DNA of 64,000 nucleotides from Armigeres subalbatus (GCF_024139115.2 NC_085139.1:140250097-140314096), one strand, 5' to 3'; counted from the stretch's first letter, positions 11,424-22,559 are shown. Translations and numbers: made by a program. The notes: generated from the letters alone by a model not told the origin.

Positions 11424-11595
11424 GGCTCGATGCCCACGTAGCGTAATTTCAACGCAGAGTGCATGTGGCGTCAAAAAGACGCAGGTGTCCACCGGGAAAA
11501 AGCGGTAACGCAGCGTCATCACGCCGATGCACACCAGCGTTATTTTAACGCTGCGTGCACGTGGCGTTGAAAAACCGCTACGTGGGCATCGGCCC
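11424..11595. mobile_element. PIF/Harbinger-type MITE
   Basis: The termini GGCTCGATGCCCACGTAGCG and GGGCCGATGCCCACGTAGCG (inverse) are flanked by TAA on both sides (11421-11423 and 11596-11598). The other repeat units have an uninterrupted ATTAACTC at this point, so the 3-bp TAA duplication is confirmed. TWA duplications with G/C-rich termini fit PIF/Harbinger. It is 172 bp and non-coding. Confidence 0.75.
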
Positions 11596-11805
11596 TAACT
11601 CTTTCTTTCCATAAAATGCTGGTCCTGAGAAGAACCAATTTTCTTTTCCCAATGCGTCTTTCCAATAACTAACTGCATCCAAACGCTTGACAGCGCCTTG
11701 CGTTGAAATTGTCCGACCGCCAACCGCCTTCGTTGCTGTGTCCGCTCCGCTTCCATCGAATGTCGAACCGCTCTCTGGAAAACCCGATCAAAATGGCTCG
11801 CGCGC

Positions 11806-11962
11806 GCTCAGAAGCAACTTTCTTGTATTTAATAAATTAAGCTCGTTAGCCCCGCCCTTTTGTGATCTGATATGGGTGTAAATATAATGTGCACTCATAA
11901 TGATTAATGGAGGGGCGGGGCTAATGGAATTACTTCATTAGATATAAGAAAGCTGCTTTTCG
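11806..11962. mobile_element. Palindromic MITE, GCAGCTTTCTTGTAT family, copy 1
   Basis: The termini AGCAACTTTCTTGTAT and the inverse of AGCAGCTTTCTTATAT flank inner paired blocks ttagccccgccc and ggggcggggctaa. A second copy is at 16213-16356. The left tip alone recurs at 15189-15214. Confidence 0.65.
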
Positions 11963-13212
11963 ACGCGCACGAGTCATTCGATCGAGATTCCGCAGACAAC
12001 GGACCGTTCGAAGAATGACAAATTCTAAGAATCCTATGATTTTTTTTCGATTCTGAATTTGGTTATGAGATGTAGTTTACCTTAAATGCATATTGTTGCG
12101 AGGAACGACAACAGAAATTTGACTCAAGACGAAGTTTCTTCATATTGCAAAACATTAGCTTTCGGCATCTGTCTGTCCGAGCGACGTTCACCGATGGGTG
12201 GTTGCTGTAGATAGTTTCCACTGAGGTGGCGTCTTCATTGATTTTATACAAAAGCCACCATTTTATACAAAAAAAGGTTGATCCGACTCAGGCATTGAAA
12301 AAAAACATATCATGAGTAAAAATCGGCTAAATTCATGCCAACTTGATGCTCTACTGCGGCCTAATTGCTCATGCTAGTTCGTTGATTCAATGTTTAAAGA
12401 TCTTCATCGCTCACCAATGGGAGACAACTGAGCGAGACAAATCACTTGGTAACCTAGCAATGAGTGTTGTTACCATAAGCTGTTAGAAAAATCTTTTTAG
12501 ACATTAGGAAAATGTCCGATATGAGAATGGAACTCTTATACACTGCATGGGAGGCTTTGATACTTTCTCTCCTTCATCCCAGGTACTTGAAAGCAGAGTG
12601 AATAAAGCAGAATACCTGATGTGTTTTGGTTTTATTCTAGTAGACCAAGCGTAACACAAATGCTCCAATCGTAGCTTCCCTGGGTGGGTTAGGGACAAAA
12701 GGTCGAAAGACAAAACGTCTAAAGGACAAAAGGTCGAAAGAACAAAAAGTCGAAATACAAAAGGTCGAAGGGACGAATGGTCGAAAAGGACAAAAAATCA
12801 AAAGCAACAAAAGGTCGGAAGGACAAAACGTCGTTTGGGACAAAAGGTCGAAAGGACAGGACGTCGAACAGGACAAAAGGTCGAAAATAACAAAAGTTTG
12901 AAATTGAGAAGAAGCAGAAACGGAGAGAATCAATCCCGCACCAGAGCCAGAGTTGACCTACACAGTTTCTCTGCTATTTTGTTTTTAAAATTTTTAACAA
13001 TTAAATAAGATTTATTCAATAAGTACTACTAATAGATGGATATTTGAGTTTTCTAAATGACACTTCGATCAAATACACCGTCGTGTATTATAAGCCTGTG
13101 TATTTTCAATGCGTGCGCCTGTGTAGTGTAGGACAACTCTGTCTCGCGAAATACAAGCTTTATTCATTTCTTATTAACAAACTTTTCCATCTATTTCAGA
13201 ACTATCTAGAAA

Positions 13213-13637
13213 TTACAATGATATGGAAATGCTAATATCATCTTCCAAACTTAGACGCACATGTTCATGATAGAATTAGAGGCGAAAGTATAGCATTGCT
13301 AGTTCCGTTAGGATACGGCAGGCATGAAGAATGTTTTTTATTGAAGTCGATTTGAAAGCGAGCGGAGGGCAATATTTGTGATGGCATATATCACACGACC
13401 TTCCTTCTGCCAAGCTCCCGTATGAAGGGAGAGGGAAGAATATCAGTGTAGAAGCTGATATATCTCCACTGGCCAGTGCCCTCCGCTCGCTTTCAAATCG
13501 ACTTCTATAAAAAAAACATTCTTCATTCCTGCCGTATCCTAACGGAACTATCAATTCTATACTTTCGCTTTTAACTCTATCATGAACATGTGCGTCTAAG
13601 TTTGGAAGATGATATTAGCATTTCCATATCATTGTAA
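13213..13637. mobile_element. Palindromic MITE with ~180-bp arms
   Basis: The outer TTACAATGATATGG is answered by CCATATCATTGTAA. The arms include acttagacgcacatgttcatga, ccgttaggatacggcagg and gcgagcggaggg blocks in inverse order on the right. The transcript could fold into a long hairpin. A diverged single-arm relative is at 17866-18105. Confidence 0.75.
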
Positions 13638-13758
13638 ATCGTTTAACTTCACGTAGAAGTAACACACACAAAATCATTAATTTAGTATCTAGATATTCAT
13701 AATCACATCTAATAATTATTTACGAGCGTCTTAGGGCAAAATGTAAATGGAAAATAAA

Positions 13759-13840
13759 ATGTTTTCCTTTTACTTCCACTAATTCGTTTTTTGGTAACCA
13801 AATAACCTAAAACGAATTAGTGGAAGTAAAAGGAAGACAT
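13759..13840. mobile_element. Small palindromic insert
   Basis: Two 30-bp inverse copies of TTTCCTTTTACTTCCACTAA sequence are separated by about 20 bp. Element 1 lacks it at the equivalent position, so it looks like an insertion or a MITE remnant. Confidence 0.55.
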
Positions 13841-14412
13841 TTTTTTAAACCGTGCATCATAATATTGTCTTATAGTAATTACTCCTTCTTAGAAAATTGC
13901 TCATTCTTCAACTTTGATTGATTAGATGAGTGCGTTATTTCTGCTTAAAGTTAAATGCATTTCAAAAATTCTTTTGGAATACAACTTGTTATTAACTTGT
14001 TCTTGATAGACCTTTTGTCCCTTTCGACCTTTTGTCCTTTTCGACCTTTTGTCCCTTTCGACCTTTTGTCCTTTTCGACCTTTTATCCCGTTCGAGCTTC
14101 TGTGCCTTTCGACCTTTTGTCCTTTCGACATTATGTCCCTTCCGACGTTTTGTCTTTTCGACCTTTTGTTCTTTCGACCTTTTGTCATTCGACCTTTTGT
14201 CCTTTCGACCTTTTGTCTTTCGACCTTTTGTCATAGATTCCCCTGGGTACCATACCAAGTTTGGCTTGGCGAACTCTGTTGCTCATTGTTGACGCAGCAA
14301 CGATCGCTCACAATCATTGTTTGGTATCCATCTGAGCAAGGCATAGGATGCTATGATTCAATTAGATCAATGCTCGTCCACTTTACTCACGCTTTCAATG
14401 CCTGATCCGACT

Positions 14413-14737
14413 ATCCGAAATAAACTTTTTCAAAGTGCAAAACTCAATCGTAAATAGCGAATTTGATAGCGCGTCGGAGGGAGATGATGCAGTAAATTTG
14501 AATGGATGGAATCACTAACAGCAACCAAGCTACCACACCAAACCCGATGCCACCGAAACAGTCCATTTTCGCAATTAACTCTTTTGCGACAACAGAAATT
14601 TGACTCAAGACAAAGTTTCTTCATATTGCAAAACATTAGCTTTCGGCATCTGTCTGTCCGAGCGACGTTTACCGATGGGTGGTTGCTGTAGATAGTTTCC
14701 ACTGAGGTGGCGTCTTCATTGATTTTATACAAAAGAA
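14413..14737. repeat. Tandem unit B (internally deleted)
   Basis: A shortened unit of about 340 bp counting its first 13 bases at 12276-12288, beyond the hAT element. It contains the ORF segment joined directly to the last segment of the unit. The deletion removed what corresponds to 11412-12100 of unit A. Confidence 0.55.
14444..14566 (-). CDS. Repeat-borne 40-residue membrane-like peptide, copy B
   Basis: The same 40-codon ORF as copies A, C and D. It starts MDCFGGIGFGVVAW and ends RRAIKFAIYD, then TGA. This unit lacks the upstream region found in copy C: eight bases after the shared AACTCTTT the sequence jumps to the segment repeated at 12105 and 16510. Any longer protein is therefore impossible here. 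Function unknown. Confidence 0.35.
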   Translation of the reverse strand: MDCFGGIGFGVVAWLLLVIPSIQIYCIISLRRAIKFAIYD

Positions 14738-15214
14738 GGTTGATCTGACTATCCGAAATGAACTTTCTTTAAAGTACAAAACTTAATCGTAAAAAGTGAA
14801 TTTAGCAGCGCGTCGGAGGGAGATGATGAAGTAAATTTGAATGGATGGAATCACTAACAGCAACCAAGCTGCCACGCCAAACCCGATGCCACCGAAACAG
14901 TCCATTTTAGCAATTAACTCTTTCTTTCCACAAAATGTTGATCCTGAGAAGAACCAAATTTCTTTTCCAAATGCGCCTTCTGTCCAATAACTAACTGCAT
15001 CCAATCGCTTGTCGACATCTTGCGTTGTAACTGTCCGACCCCACTTGATTTTTCGCTTAGCCTCCAAAAGTTGAAATAAATTTCAGCATTGCCACCCACT
15101 CCTTCGTGCTGCTATGTCCGCTCCGCTGCATCGAATGTTGAACCGCTCTCTGTGGAATCCCGATCAAAATGGCTCGCGCGCGCCGGAAAGCAGCTTTCTT
15201 GTATAGCATAGCAT
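14738..15214. repeat. Tandem unit C, first part
   Basis: It begins GGTTGATCTGAC and runs through the ORF segment and its upstream region to the left tip of the palindromic MITE (AGCAGCTTTCTTGTAT at 15191). About 1 kb of other sequence follows before the same tip reappears at 16211 and the unit resumes, so a 23-bp direct repeat (GCCGGAAAGCAGCTTTCTTGTAT) brackets the interruption. Confidence 0.55.
14783..15067 (-). CDS. Repeat-borne membrane-like ORF, copy C (94 codons)
   Basis: This is the longest version, 94 codons. An upstream stretch containing KRLDAVSYW and FGKEIWFFSG runs without a stop into the shared MDCFGGIGFGVAAWLLL core and ends KFTFYD. A related upstream stretch is seen beside copies A and D (GKENWFFS), so the open frame is longer than the 40-residue core. 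The core has one predicted membrane helix (about 14 hydrophobic residues ending IPS). I know no matching family. It may be a captured 3' exon. Confidence 0.35.
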   Translation of the reverse strand: MEAKRKIKWGRTVTTQDVDKRLDAVSYWTEGAFGKEIWFFSGSTFCGKKELIAKMDCFGGIGFGVAAWLLLVIPSIQIYFIISLRRAAKFTFYD

Positions 15215-15257
15215 AGCATAGCATATGTGATTGTACAAATCGTGGGTGGCTATACAA

Positions 15258-15533
15258 TGCTCAATTCAAGCTCCATCCGGAATAAGGGCGAATGACGCAA
15301 GAGAGGACTCTCCCCGTCGACCCCCCCTCCCCTAAACAAAAGTGACAAGAAGCAGATCTCTCTGCGGTTCATCATCTCAGAACGAAAGAAAACAATGCGA
15401 ACTTGCATTCTGGGGTGATAAACCGCAAAGAAATTCCCTGCCTGTCACCTCCATTCGAATGAGGAAGTCGTCGAAGAGAACCCTCTCCAGGACACCCGCC
15501 CACCCACCAGACAGAGCTTGAATTGAGCAATCT
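15258..15533. mobile_element. Short-TIR insert
   Basis: ATGCTCAATTCAAGCTC at 15259 is answered by GAGCTTGAATTGAGCAAT at 15516-15533. The interior is C/T-rich at 15310-15330 and unlike its neighbours. It lies within the sequence that interrupts unit C. Weaker pairing continues inward. No target duplication is clear. Confidence 0.45.
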
Positions 15534-15850
15534 ACCTGTTTATTGTCGCATATTGGTACATTTGATTAATACCTTTTCCTAAACAGTAGCAGTTGTATAC
15601 CAGGCCACGTCCTTACAATCACGGAAGGAAGGAAAGGAATGTAAGTTCAACATCTACTTGTGAAGATGCAGAACCCATAATATCTTCAAAGATGTCTCGA
15701 GAAGGAAAATTTGTGTTAGTGGGAAAGGTGAATAATAGGAGTTCTATTCGACAATATAGAGCGTTTGTCAATAACAGTATATGCTGTAAAAATAATAAAA
15801 TATATTCATCAATTTACTTACGAACCGTCCTAAAGGGAAAAAAAAAAAAA

Positions 15851-16204
15851 CACAAAATTTCGGCAAATTGCGCGATCGTTCTGCCGTCCGAAACAAGAGC
15901 CAACACGCACTAAACTAATTAACTTTATTACCGGCCGTGCAATGCAAAACACAAAATTTCGGCAAATTGCGCGATCGTTCTGCCGTCCGAAACAAGAGCC
16001 ACGCACTGAACTAATTAACTTTATTACCGGCGCGCAATGCAAAACACAAAATTTCGGCAAATCGCGCGATCGTTCTGCCGTCCGAAACAAGAGCCAACAC
16101 GCACTGAACTAATTAACTTTATTACCGGCCGCGCAATGCAAAACACAAAATTTCGGCAAATTGCGCTATCGTTCTGCCGTCCGAAACAAGAGCCAACACG
16201 CACT
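15851..16204. repeat. 99-bp tandem repeat, ~3.6 copies
   Basis: Copies start with CACAAAATTTCGGCAAATTG at 15851, 15950, 16045 and 16144 (periods 99, 95 and 99). The third step is 4 bp shorter because agccaacacgc became agccacgc. The reverse strand is open across the copies because 99 is divisible by 3. I treat that frame as an artefact. Confidence 0.85.
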
Positions 16205-16212
16205 CGCCGGAA

Positions 16213-16356
16213 AGCAGCTTTCTTGTATATCATAAATTAAGCTCGTTAGCCCCGCCCCTTTGTGATCTGATATAGGTGTAAATATAATGTGCACTCATAA
16301 CGATTAATGAAGGGGCGGGGCTAATGGAATTACTTCGTTAGATATAAGAAAGCTGC
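16213..16356. mobile_element. Palindromic MITE, GCAGCTTTCTTGTAT family, copy 2
   Basis: Inverse ends AGCTTTCTTGTATATC and the inverse of AGCTTTCTTATATC, with the same CCCCGCCCC and GGGGCGGGG inner arms as the copy at 11806. It is followed by the unit C segment that also follows copy 1. Confidence 0.65.
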
Positions 16357-16661
16357 TTTTCGATGCTGCCTGCTCATTTGATCGGGATTCCGCAGACAAC
16401 GAACCGTTCGAAAAATGACAAATTCTAAGAATCCTATGAAATTTTCTCGCAAGATTCTGAATTTGGTTATGAGCTGTTGGTTATCTAAGATGTGTATTGT
16501 TACTAGGAATAACAGCAGAAATTTCATTCAAGAAGTTTCTCCATATTACCAAACATTATCTCTTGGCATCTGTCTGTCCGAGCGACGTTCGCTAATGGGT
16601 AGTTGCTGTAATTAGATAGTTTTCACAAAGGTGGCGTCTTCATTAATTTTATACAAAAGAA

Positions 16662-16915
16662 AGTTGATCCGACTATCCGAAATAAACATTCTTCAAAGTT
16701 CAAAACTCAATCGTAAATAGCGATTTTATGAAAAGAAAGAGTTAATTGCGAAAAATGGACTGTTTCGGTGGCATCGGGTTTGGCGTGGTAGCTTGGTTGC
16801 TATTAGTGATCCCATCCATTAAAATTCACTACATCATCTCCCTCCGACGCGCTTTCAAATTCGCTATTTACGATTGAGTTTTGAACTTTGAACAATGTTT
16901 ATTTCGGAGAAGAAC
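16662..16915. repeat. Tandem unit D, rearranged with an inverted end
   Basis: It starts AGTTGATCCGACTATCCGAAAT, runs about 70 bp in the usual direction, then continues with the ORF segment inverted and ends with GTTTATTTCGG, the inverse of its own start. An internal inversion or foldback repair probably made this. Confidence 0.5.
16755..16877 (+). CDS. Repeat-borne 40-residue membrane-like peptide, copy D
   Basis: The same 40-codon ORF in opposite orientation to copies A-C. It begins MDCFGGIGFGVVAW, has IPSIKIHY in the middle and ends FKFAIYD, then TGA. One extra A before the ATG breaks the longer upstream frame seen in copy C. All four copies keep start, stop and length despite substitutions. 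Function unknown. Confidence 0.35.
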   Translation: MDCFGGIGFGVVAWLLLVIPSIKIHYIISLRRAFKFAIYD

Positions 16916-16919
16916 CAAT

Positions 16920-17865
16920 TTTCTTTTCCCAATGTTCCTTTCCAACTAACTGACACCACAATTTGTAATAAATTTTCAGCATCGGCACTGGCGGTGCGGG
17001 AACGCCACAGTGCTATTTTTATGGTCAACCTTTTATTCATATGAAATTCTGGTTCGTTGAGGTAGAATGATCTGCAGCAACACATCGAGTACCACCACCA
17101 ATACGATGGATTTTCTTTGAAAATGTTATTAGCGCCTCCGTGATGCTGCTTCGCTACGATCGCTTCGACGCGTCTGCTATGCGTAAAATCTTGTTCAAAC
17201 TGAGGATTAGATCCAAACTCGCAAGTGATTGATTTTTGATGTCTGTGCTAGTGGTGCATGTACGTGATTGGTTAGTTTACCCATATCTAAACTTTTTATC
17301 AATTATCGATAATAAATAATTAAAAATCAGTATTTTCAAATAAATACAAAGAAGCGTTGACTCATCCTTGATCGATAGGTCCAAAAAAAAAAATGAAAAT
17401 CCATCGAGAAACGGCTTAGATATTAAAGTTTAAAGTCTATCATATTTTCGTGACGGTCCCCGATTTTCGCAATCGTAAAGTGTACCCCAATGTAGAAAAC
17501 ACAGACGTAGCCCTACGTCAAAACACGTAAAATCTTGCTGTGATGCAAATCGCGATTCGAATCAGCGATTCTCTGAGCCATGATGCTGATGGGATTTGAC
17601 TCACGCATGATTTGAATCGCCGATGAGATGCGAAAAATTTGAAATGCCAAAGTAGCGATGCTGTTTTTCAGCTAGGGAAGTTTAGTGAATTATAATTAAA
17701 AATCACTGGTGTTGGATCGAGATAACCATGTTTTTAAACGTTTGATTGCAAATACTCTTTCCGATCCTGATTTGTTGGGATATTGATGCCAACAATAGTT
17801 CAGGAAACAGAGCGTTTCCCTTGCTGAATGAACTCGTGATGCAATATCAACAGGGAGATAATGAT
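16920..17865. other. No recognised feature
   Basis: At 16920-17010 a diverged copy of the sequence upstream of the repeat ORF is visible on the reverse strand (GKENWFFS). The rest is AT-rich with scattered short inverted words such as tttgaatcgcc and gcgattc. No gene is seen. Confidence 0.35.
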
Positions 17866-18105
17866 ATACAAATGCTAATATCATATTCCAAACTTAGACG
17901 TACATGTTCATGATAGAATTAGAGGCGAAAGTATAAATTTGATAGTTCCGTTAGGATACGCCAGGCATGAAGAATGTTTTTTTTTTCATAGAAGTCTATT
18001 TAAAAGCGAGCGGAGGGCAATATTTGTGATGGTATAAATATCACGACCTTTCTTCTGCCAAACTGCCATATGAAGGGGGTGGGAAGAATATCAGTGTGGA
18101 AGCTG
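17866..18105 (+). mobile_element. Single-arm relative of the 13213 MITE
   Basis: It matches the left arm and centre of 13213-13637 (ttagacgtacatgttcatga, ccgttaggatacgccagg, gcgagcggagggcaatat, gaagaatatcagtgt). The right arm is missing, so it is a truncated copy. Confidence 0.65.
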
Positions 18106-19019
18106 GAAGTGTGGAGCCAGTGGAAGTGTGTACAGCCATTGAAGAATAATTCATCGTAGATTATCCTGACACAACCTGCAAAACCTAGCGACTTGCAGTT
18201 CTATGTTCCAAACTTCCAATCGTGATCCTTTATTCGTCGCCTAGGTCCTGGCCGACTGTATCGAGTTATAAACTAAACTGTTTTTCGTAATGAATGATTT
18301 TAAAGGCGGCTTATTGGACCTGCGCAAACCTCCTGTCTTGTCGGAGGTCCGTTGTGTCAGGTCAGCTTAGCGTCACATCTAACACTCGGACTTGGGCTGA
18401 AATCAAATCGAATATATTAACGAACCCTTTTTTATGCTCCACGAAAAAAAAAAGAATAACCACGTCCACGACAGCAAGTGACCAATTTATCAATCCCTGC
18501 CTCGGAAAGACACATACAGGAACTAGCTAACAAAAAATATTCTGGTAAATAAAACTAATTTTCCCTTTCATGTCTTAAACGTCAGCCCACTAATGTAAAT
18601 AAAAAAACAGCGGTGATGATGCCTTTCTCGATTCAATCGATTTGTCTCACCTTAGTGTGGCTAGAGGTGTGCGCCGCCGCCGCCGACAGTTTTTAACACG
18701 CCGGCGCCGCCGACATTTTTGCATAGGCGCGCCGCCGGTTTTAAATTTTCCACGCCGCTGATCTTTAATTTTTCACGCCGATTTAAATTTGAAGAAATCC
18801 GCAAAACTTTCTGTGGAAATTCCGAAGATTCAGCGGAAGTTTCGTATAATTTACTGATAGATCTCAGCAACTTCACGTTGAAACTCTAGAGAATTTTTCG
18901 TGAAGATGTCAATGATTTTCATGAATATTTCATACAAATCAGGCGAAAACCTTCGTGTAAAAATTGCGAAAGATTTCCCGTTGAAATACAAAACAATATC
19001 ATTGAAATTGAATTTGAAG

Positions 19020-19565
19020 AGTCGTTCGGCAGAAAGCTATTTGGCCGAAGACCACAAGTCTGAAAGTTATTTGGCCGAATATGCAGTTTAACCGAAACGA
19101 ACAAACTATTTGGTAGAAGCAAAGCTTGAGAGCATTTCGATAACTTGTTTTAATGTTGTGAAATCTTCGATTATGTTTACTAAATTTGATATCCAAAACT
19201 AATTTTTATATTGGTTTCTGAGAACAAAATAAGTACACATTTTGATGTCCTACCATTCTATTTAGTAATATACAGCAAAATGAGATAAAAATATGTACTC
19301 AATCATGATGATTCATATTTGAAAACAAATTATAAATCATTTTGATGTCAAAATCAAAATATGTTTTGTATATGCTCTCATTATGCTTTCAGACTTTGCT
19401 AAGGTATCTAGCATAAGGTTATTTGGTCGAACAGTTCCTTTGACTGAAAAAACGTCGAAAAGCTTAATAGCCGAATATGCCCTTTTGGCCGAAATAGTGG
19501 TTTGGTCAAAAGGGCCATTTGACCGAAATGAACATTCGGTAGAAAGTGTCGTTCGGCTGAATTGA
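19020..19565. repeat. Dispersed ttggccgaa motif run
   Basis: Irregular repeats of tatttggccgaa/tttggtcgaa type words occur here. The inverse and variant forms recur at 22340-22540 and 23040-23220 in the right half of the same element, suggesting a second kind of tandem-repeat foldback arm within it. Confidence 0.5.
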
Positions 19566-21145
19566 TCAATTTGGATATTTTCAAGACATTAACGGAAGAT
19601 TTTTTTTCACTTTAAACATTTTATGAACTTCCCCAGAATTTTTTTCAAGTTTTTCCAGAATATTTATTTGGAAATTATTTTCGGATTTTAGACATGAATT
19701 ACAATTTTAGAGATTTCTTTGGAATTACCAAGAGGAGCTCCTTGGATTTACCAAGTAAAATTGTTTGGAATTTACATGAGAATCTCTTCAGAGTTCCCAG
19801 TCAACATTTTGATATGTATTGCAAATGATATAGGATACCATATACCTACAATGAATCATGTATATAATGCATAGAATCGCCATATACCTACTAAAGTGGA
19901 GGCCATATACGTACTGAACAATGACTTTCTTGAGTTTTTGTAAGCATTAATACGATCCAGTGAACTGTGAACATGAAAAAAAATGAATATAACAAGCTCA
20001 GTTTCGAACATTCGACCTCGGCCATCGGTGCTACTTAGCATCTCTTGATAAGCAACACAATTTTGACAACCATAATGTAGTTGAAAGTTTAGTATTGACA
20101 AGTGCTTCGATATTATTATAAATTACGATACATACTACGATTTGAGTACTCCATTGTTGCATGTATAAAGATGAGTTGAATCGTATATGGAAACTGCATA
20201 TGATTTTTCCGATAATTTTTATGCATAACAACGATTACGCAGGATTTCAAATGATTCTGCGCTCATATGTACGATGTTGAAATGTCAACAGCAGTCATGT
20301 TTTATTTCTCTGTTTTTATCTCCTGGGTATTTTTATTTAGTTTTATTATAATTATTATAACGCATTGATATGAAGTGATAATAAGCAGAGGAATTGAATA
20401 TAAGCGATTGTTGGCATTTCAGCACATCGAAGAAATGTGGTAAGTAAAAATAAATTATTTATAACTGTAACGTTCAGTGGGCTTTGATAAGCACACAGAA
20501 GGAAGAACTTATATACGTACAACGCTCATCAATATGCGATTTGCATAACAACGCGTGTCTGTGTAAACGACATTTGCGATCTAATCCGATTACACTGATA
20601 TTGTTTATATTGATTTAAGACTTTTTCGAATACAATCATAAATATTCCATTCTAAGCTGTTTTATACGAAAGTAATCATATTTAGGCTTTCTTTATCAGT
20701 GCCAATATACAATTGTGATAATAAGTGGCATCATATGTGATGAAATTTCTCTTTCCAAATACGATCTGTGGTTGACTGGGTTTTCACGGGACGCTGTTCC
20801 AAATTTCTACAGGAAAATATTCAGAATATCCACAGAAAGTTCCTATTGAGTTTCTGTTGAGCATTCTTTGAAATTTACACAGAAAATTGTTACTGGTAAA
20901 ATTGATGCTTAACTTTGACTTCCTCAATCTAGATTGTTTAAATGGCTAGTTTTTTATCCTTTATTAGAGTGATTTTTTTTGCAGGGATTAGTTCATCACT
21001 AGACGGCTAGTTTGGCCTAGTCAACTAGTCAGCCTAGCCAAACAACGGATAAATTGCTTGGAATTTTAAATGATTTTTTGGTTTCTGCAGAAAATTCTTT
21101 TTATTTTCGATAAGAAATTTTTGGGCAGTAAACTGGCAGTTTTGA

Positions 21146-21895
21146 AACATTTCTCAAACGATCATAGAGATCAGCATATCGTTGGAAAGAGGAAGAGTGT
21201 ATTCTCAATTTGTAATAATAAAAATATAAGCAGCCATATTGAATTTGGCCGCCATCTTGGTTTCGTTTTTAAAAACTATTTTTCCGCCAGGCTCGCAACC
21301 ACCGATTTTGAATATTAATACATCGATGGGAAGCGAAGCTTATATTGTGCATTGTGATCGAAAATCACAGGTGTATGTTTTTTCTATCAAAAGTAATGTA
21401 CGATTTACCAAATTATATTTTGAAGGCCCATCTGACCAACGAACATTATTTTTATGGTTAATATGGTACTACGACGTCAGTTCCTTGATTTCATACACTA
21501 TTCTAGGCCAAATATGTTTCAAAAAGGAAAAGCATATCTACAACAGTATTTTATTTGAAGGGCTCAAAAGTTTTGAGCATAACAGAGCCGTATTCAAGTT
21601 ATTGTATTAAATAATTCAAGAATTTTGGTATTGGTAAATCGTACATAACTTTTGATAGAAAAAACATACACCTGAGATTTTCGGACACAATACACAAAAT
21701 AAGCTAAGCTTTCCATTGATGTATTAATATTCTGAATTGGTGATTGCAAACCTAGCGGAAAATAGCTTTCGAAAAGAAATTCAAGATGGCGACCAAATTT
21801 AATATGGCTGATTATATTTTTATTATTGCAAATTGAGGATACACTCTTCCTCTTTCCAACGATATGCTGATCTCTATGATCGGTTGAGAAATGTT
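21146..21895. mobile_element. Inverted-repeat element, ~260-bp arms
   Basis: The left arm (aacatttctcaaacgatcatagagatcagc through cacaggtgtatgttttttc) is matched in inverse order by 21635-21893. The arms include gttggaaagaggaagagtg and atggcggcc/ggccgccat words. The two diverged arms surround about 220 bp. It is nested in the 5.7 kb hAT element. Confidence 0.7.
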
Positions 21896-22559
21896 GGAGT
21901 TATGACGGTTTTGGTGAGTCATACTGACAAAAATCGAGGGTGCGATTAGAGGGATTTCGTGTATAACTAACGAGGTGTTCATCTTTCTGAAGAATTTAAC
22001 TCGGATCCTTTATATACTCGCCGAAAGCTTTCGAAAGAATATAAATTTAGGCATTTTTAAGAACCTCGTGCAAATAGTGGCCCGGTTTTAGCGAGAATTA
22101 CTCATTGCGATATAGCTTGTGATAACAAGCTCTGCTTGACAGATAATCCGACTTCATTTGAGTTTGATTGCTGGAATATACGATGTCAACAAATGAAACT
22201 GGAATAAACTCTTAAAATAGCCTACCGTGCAGAAAAATTTATAAATAAACTTTTTATCTGTTCACCACAATGCGATTTTGATGAAAATTGGATCGGTAAA
22301 AGATTTTAAACGTGTTATGCGATGTGAGGTCGTCGGGGTTGTCATTTGGCGGAAAGAGCCATTTGTCCCAAAAATGTCGTACGGCTGAATTTATCATTTT
22401 GCCAAAATGGCGTTTAGCTGAATATGTCATTTGACAGAAAATGCCGTTTGGACGAAAGACAGATTTGCAGAAAGGACATTTCCGGGCCAAATGACCGATG
22501 ACAATTCCTATCAAACGGCATTTTTGGTCAAATGATCTATTCGATTAAATGATTTTTTG

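Larger units (their letters stand above)
11244..12275. repeat. Tandem ~1 kb unit A
   Basis: This is the most complete of four units that start with GGTTGATCCGAC. It runs from that start through the antisense 40-codon ORF (11289-11411), a segment related to 14906-15186, a palindromic MITE (11806-11962), a segment repeated at 16357-16460, and a segment starting near 12105 that recurs at 14585 and 16510. The next unit start follows at 12276, so the copies were once head to tail. A TAA-flanked MITE (11424-11595) is a later insertion. Confidence 0.6.
12686..14240. mobile_element. Foldback-like element 2
   Basis: It starts GGGTTAGGGACAAAAGG and ends CCTTTTGTCATAGATTC, flanked by the 8-bp repeat CCCTGGGT (12678-12685 and 14241-14248). 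The arms of the ~15-16 bp motif lie at about 12691-12900 (direct) and 13993-14232 (inverse). Its middle is homologous to element 1 (shared taggacaaccctgtctcgcg and cattcttcaactttgatt blocks) and carries two extra palindromic inserts. It has no coding content. Reading frames rich in Lys/Arg or Phe/Ser within the arms are repeat artefacts. Confidence 0.75.
12289..14404. mobile_element. hAT-type non-autonomous element
   Basis: The ends are CAGGCATTGAAA and TTTCAATGCCTG. The 8-bp direct repeat ATCCGACT lies on both sides (12281-12288 and 14405-14412). CAG...CTG ends with an 8-bp duplication are the usual hAT signature. The uninterrupted sequence GATCCGACTATCCGAAAT exists at 16668-16683, which proves the insertion. 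About 0.56 kb is the element itself. The rest is the nested foldback element at 12686-14240. No transposase is present. Confidence 0.8.

Noticed and set aside
15851..16204. CRISPR-like array
   Set aside because: Units are continuous 95-99 bp repeats with no variable spacers, in eukaryotic DNA.
20415..20430. 16-base identity (atttcagcacatcgaa) with the candidate acceptor at 26666
   Set aside because: One 16-base match between strands is expected by chance at about this level in 64 kb.
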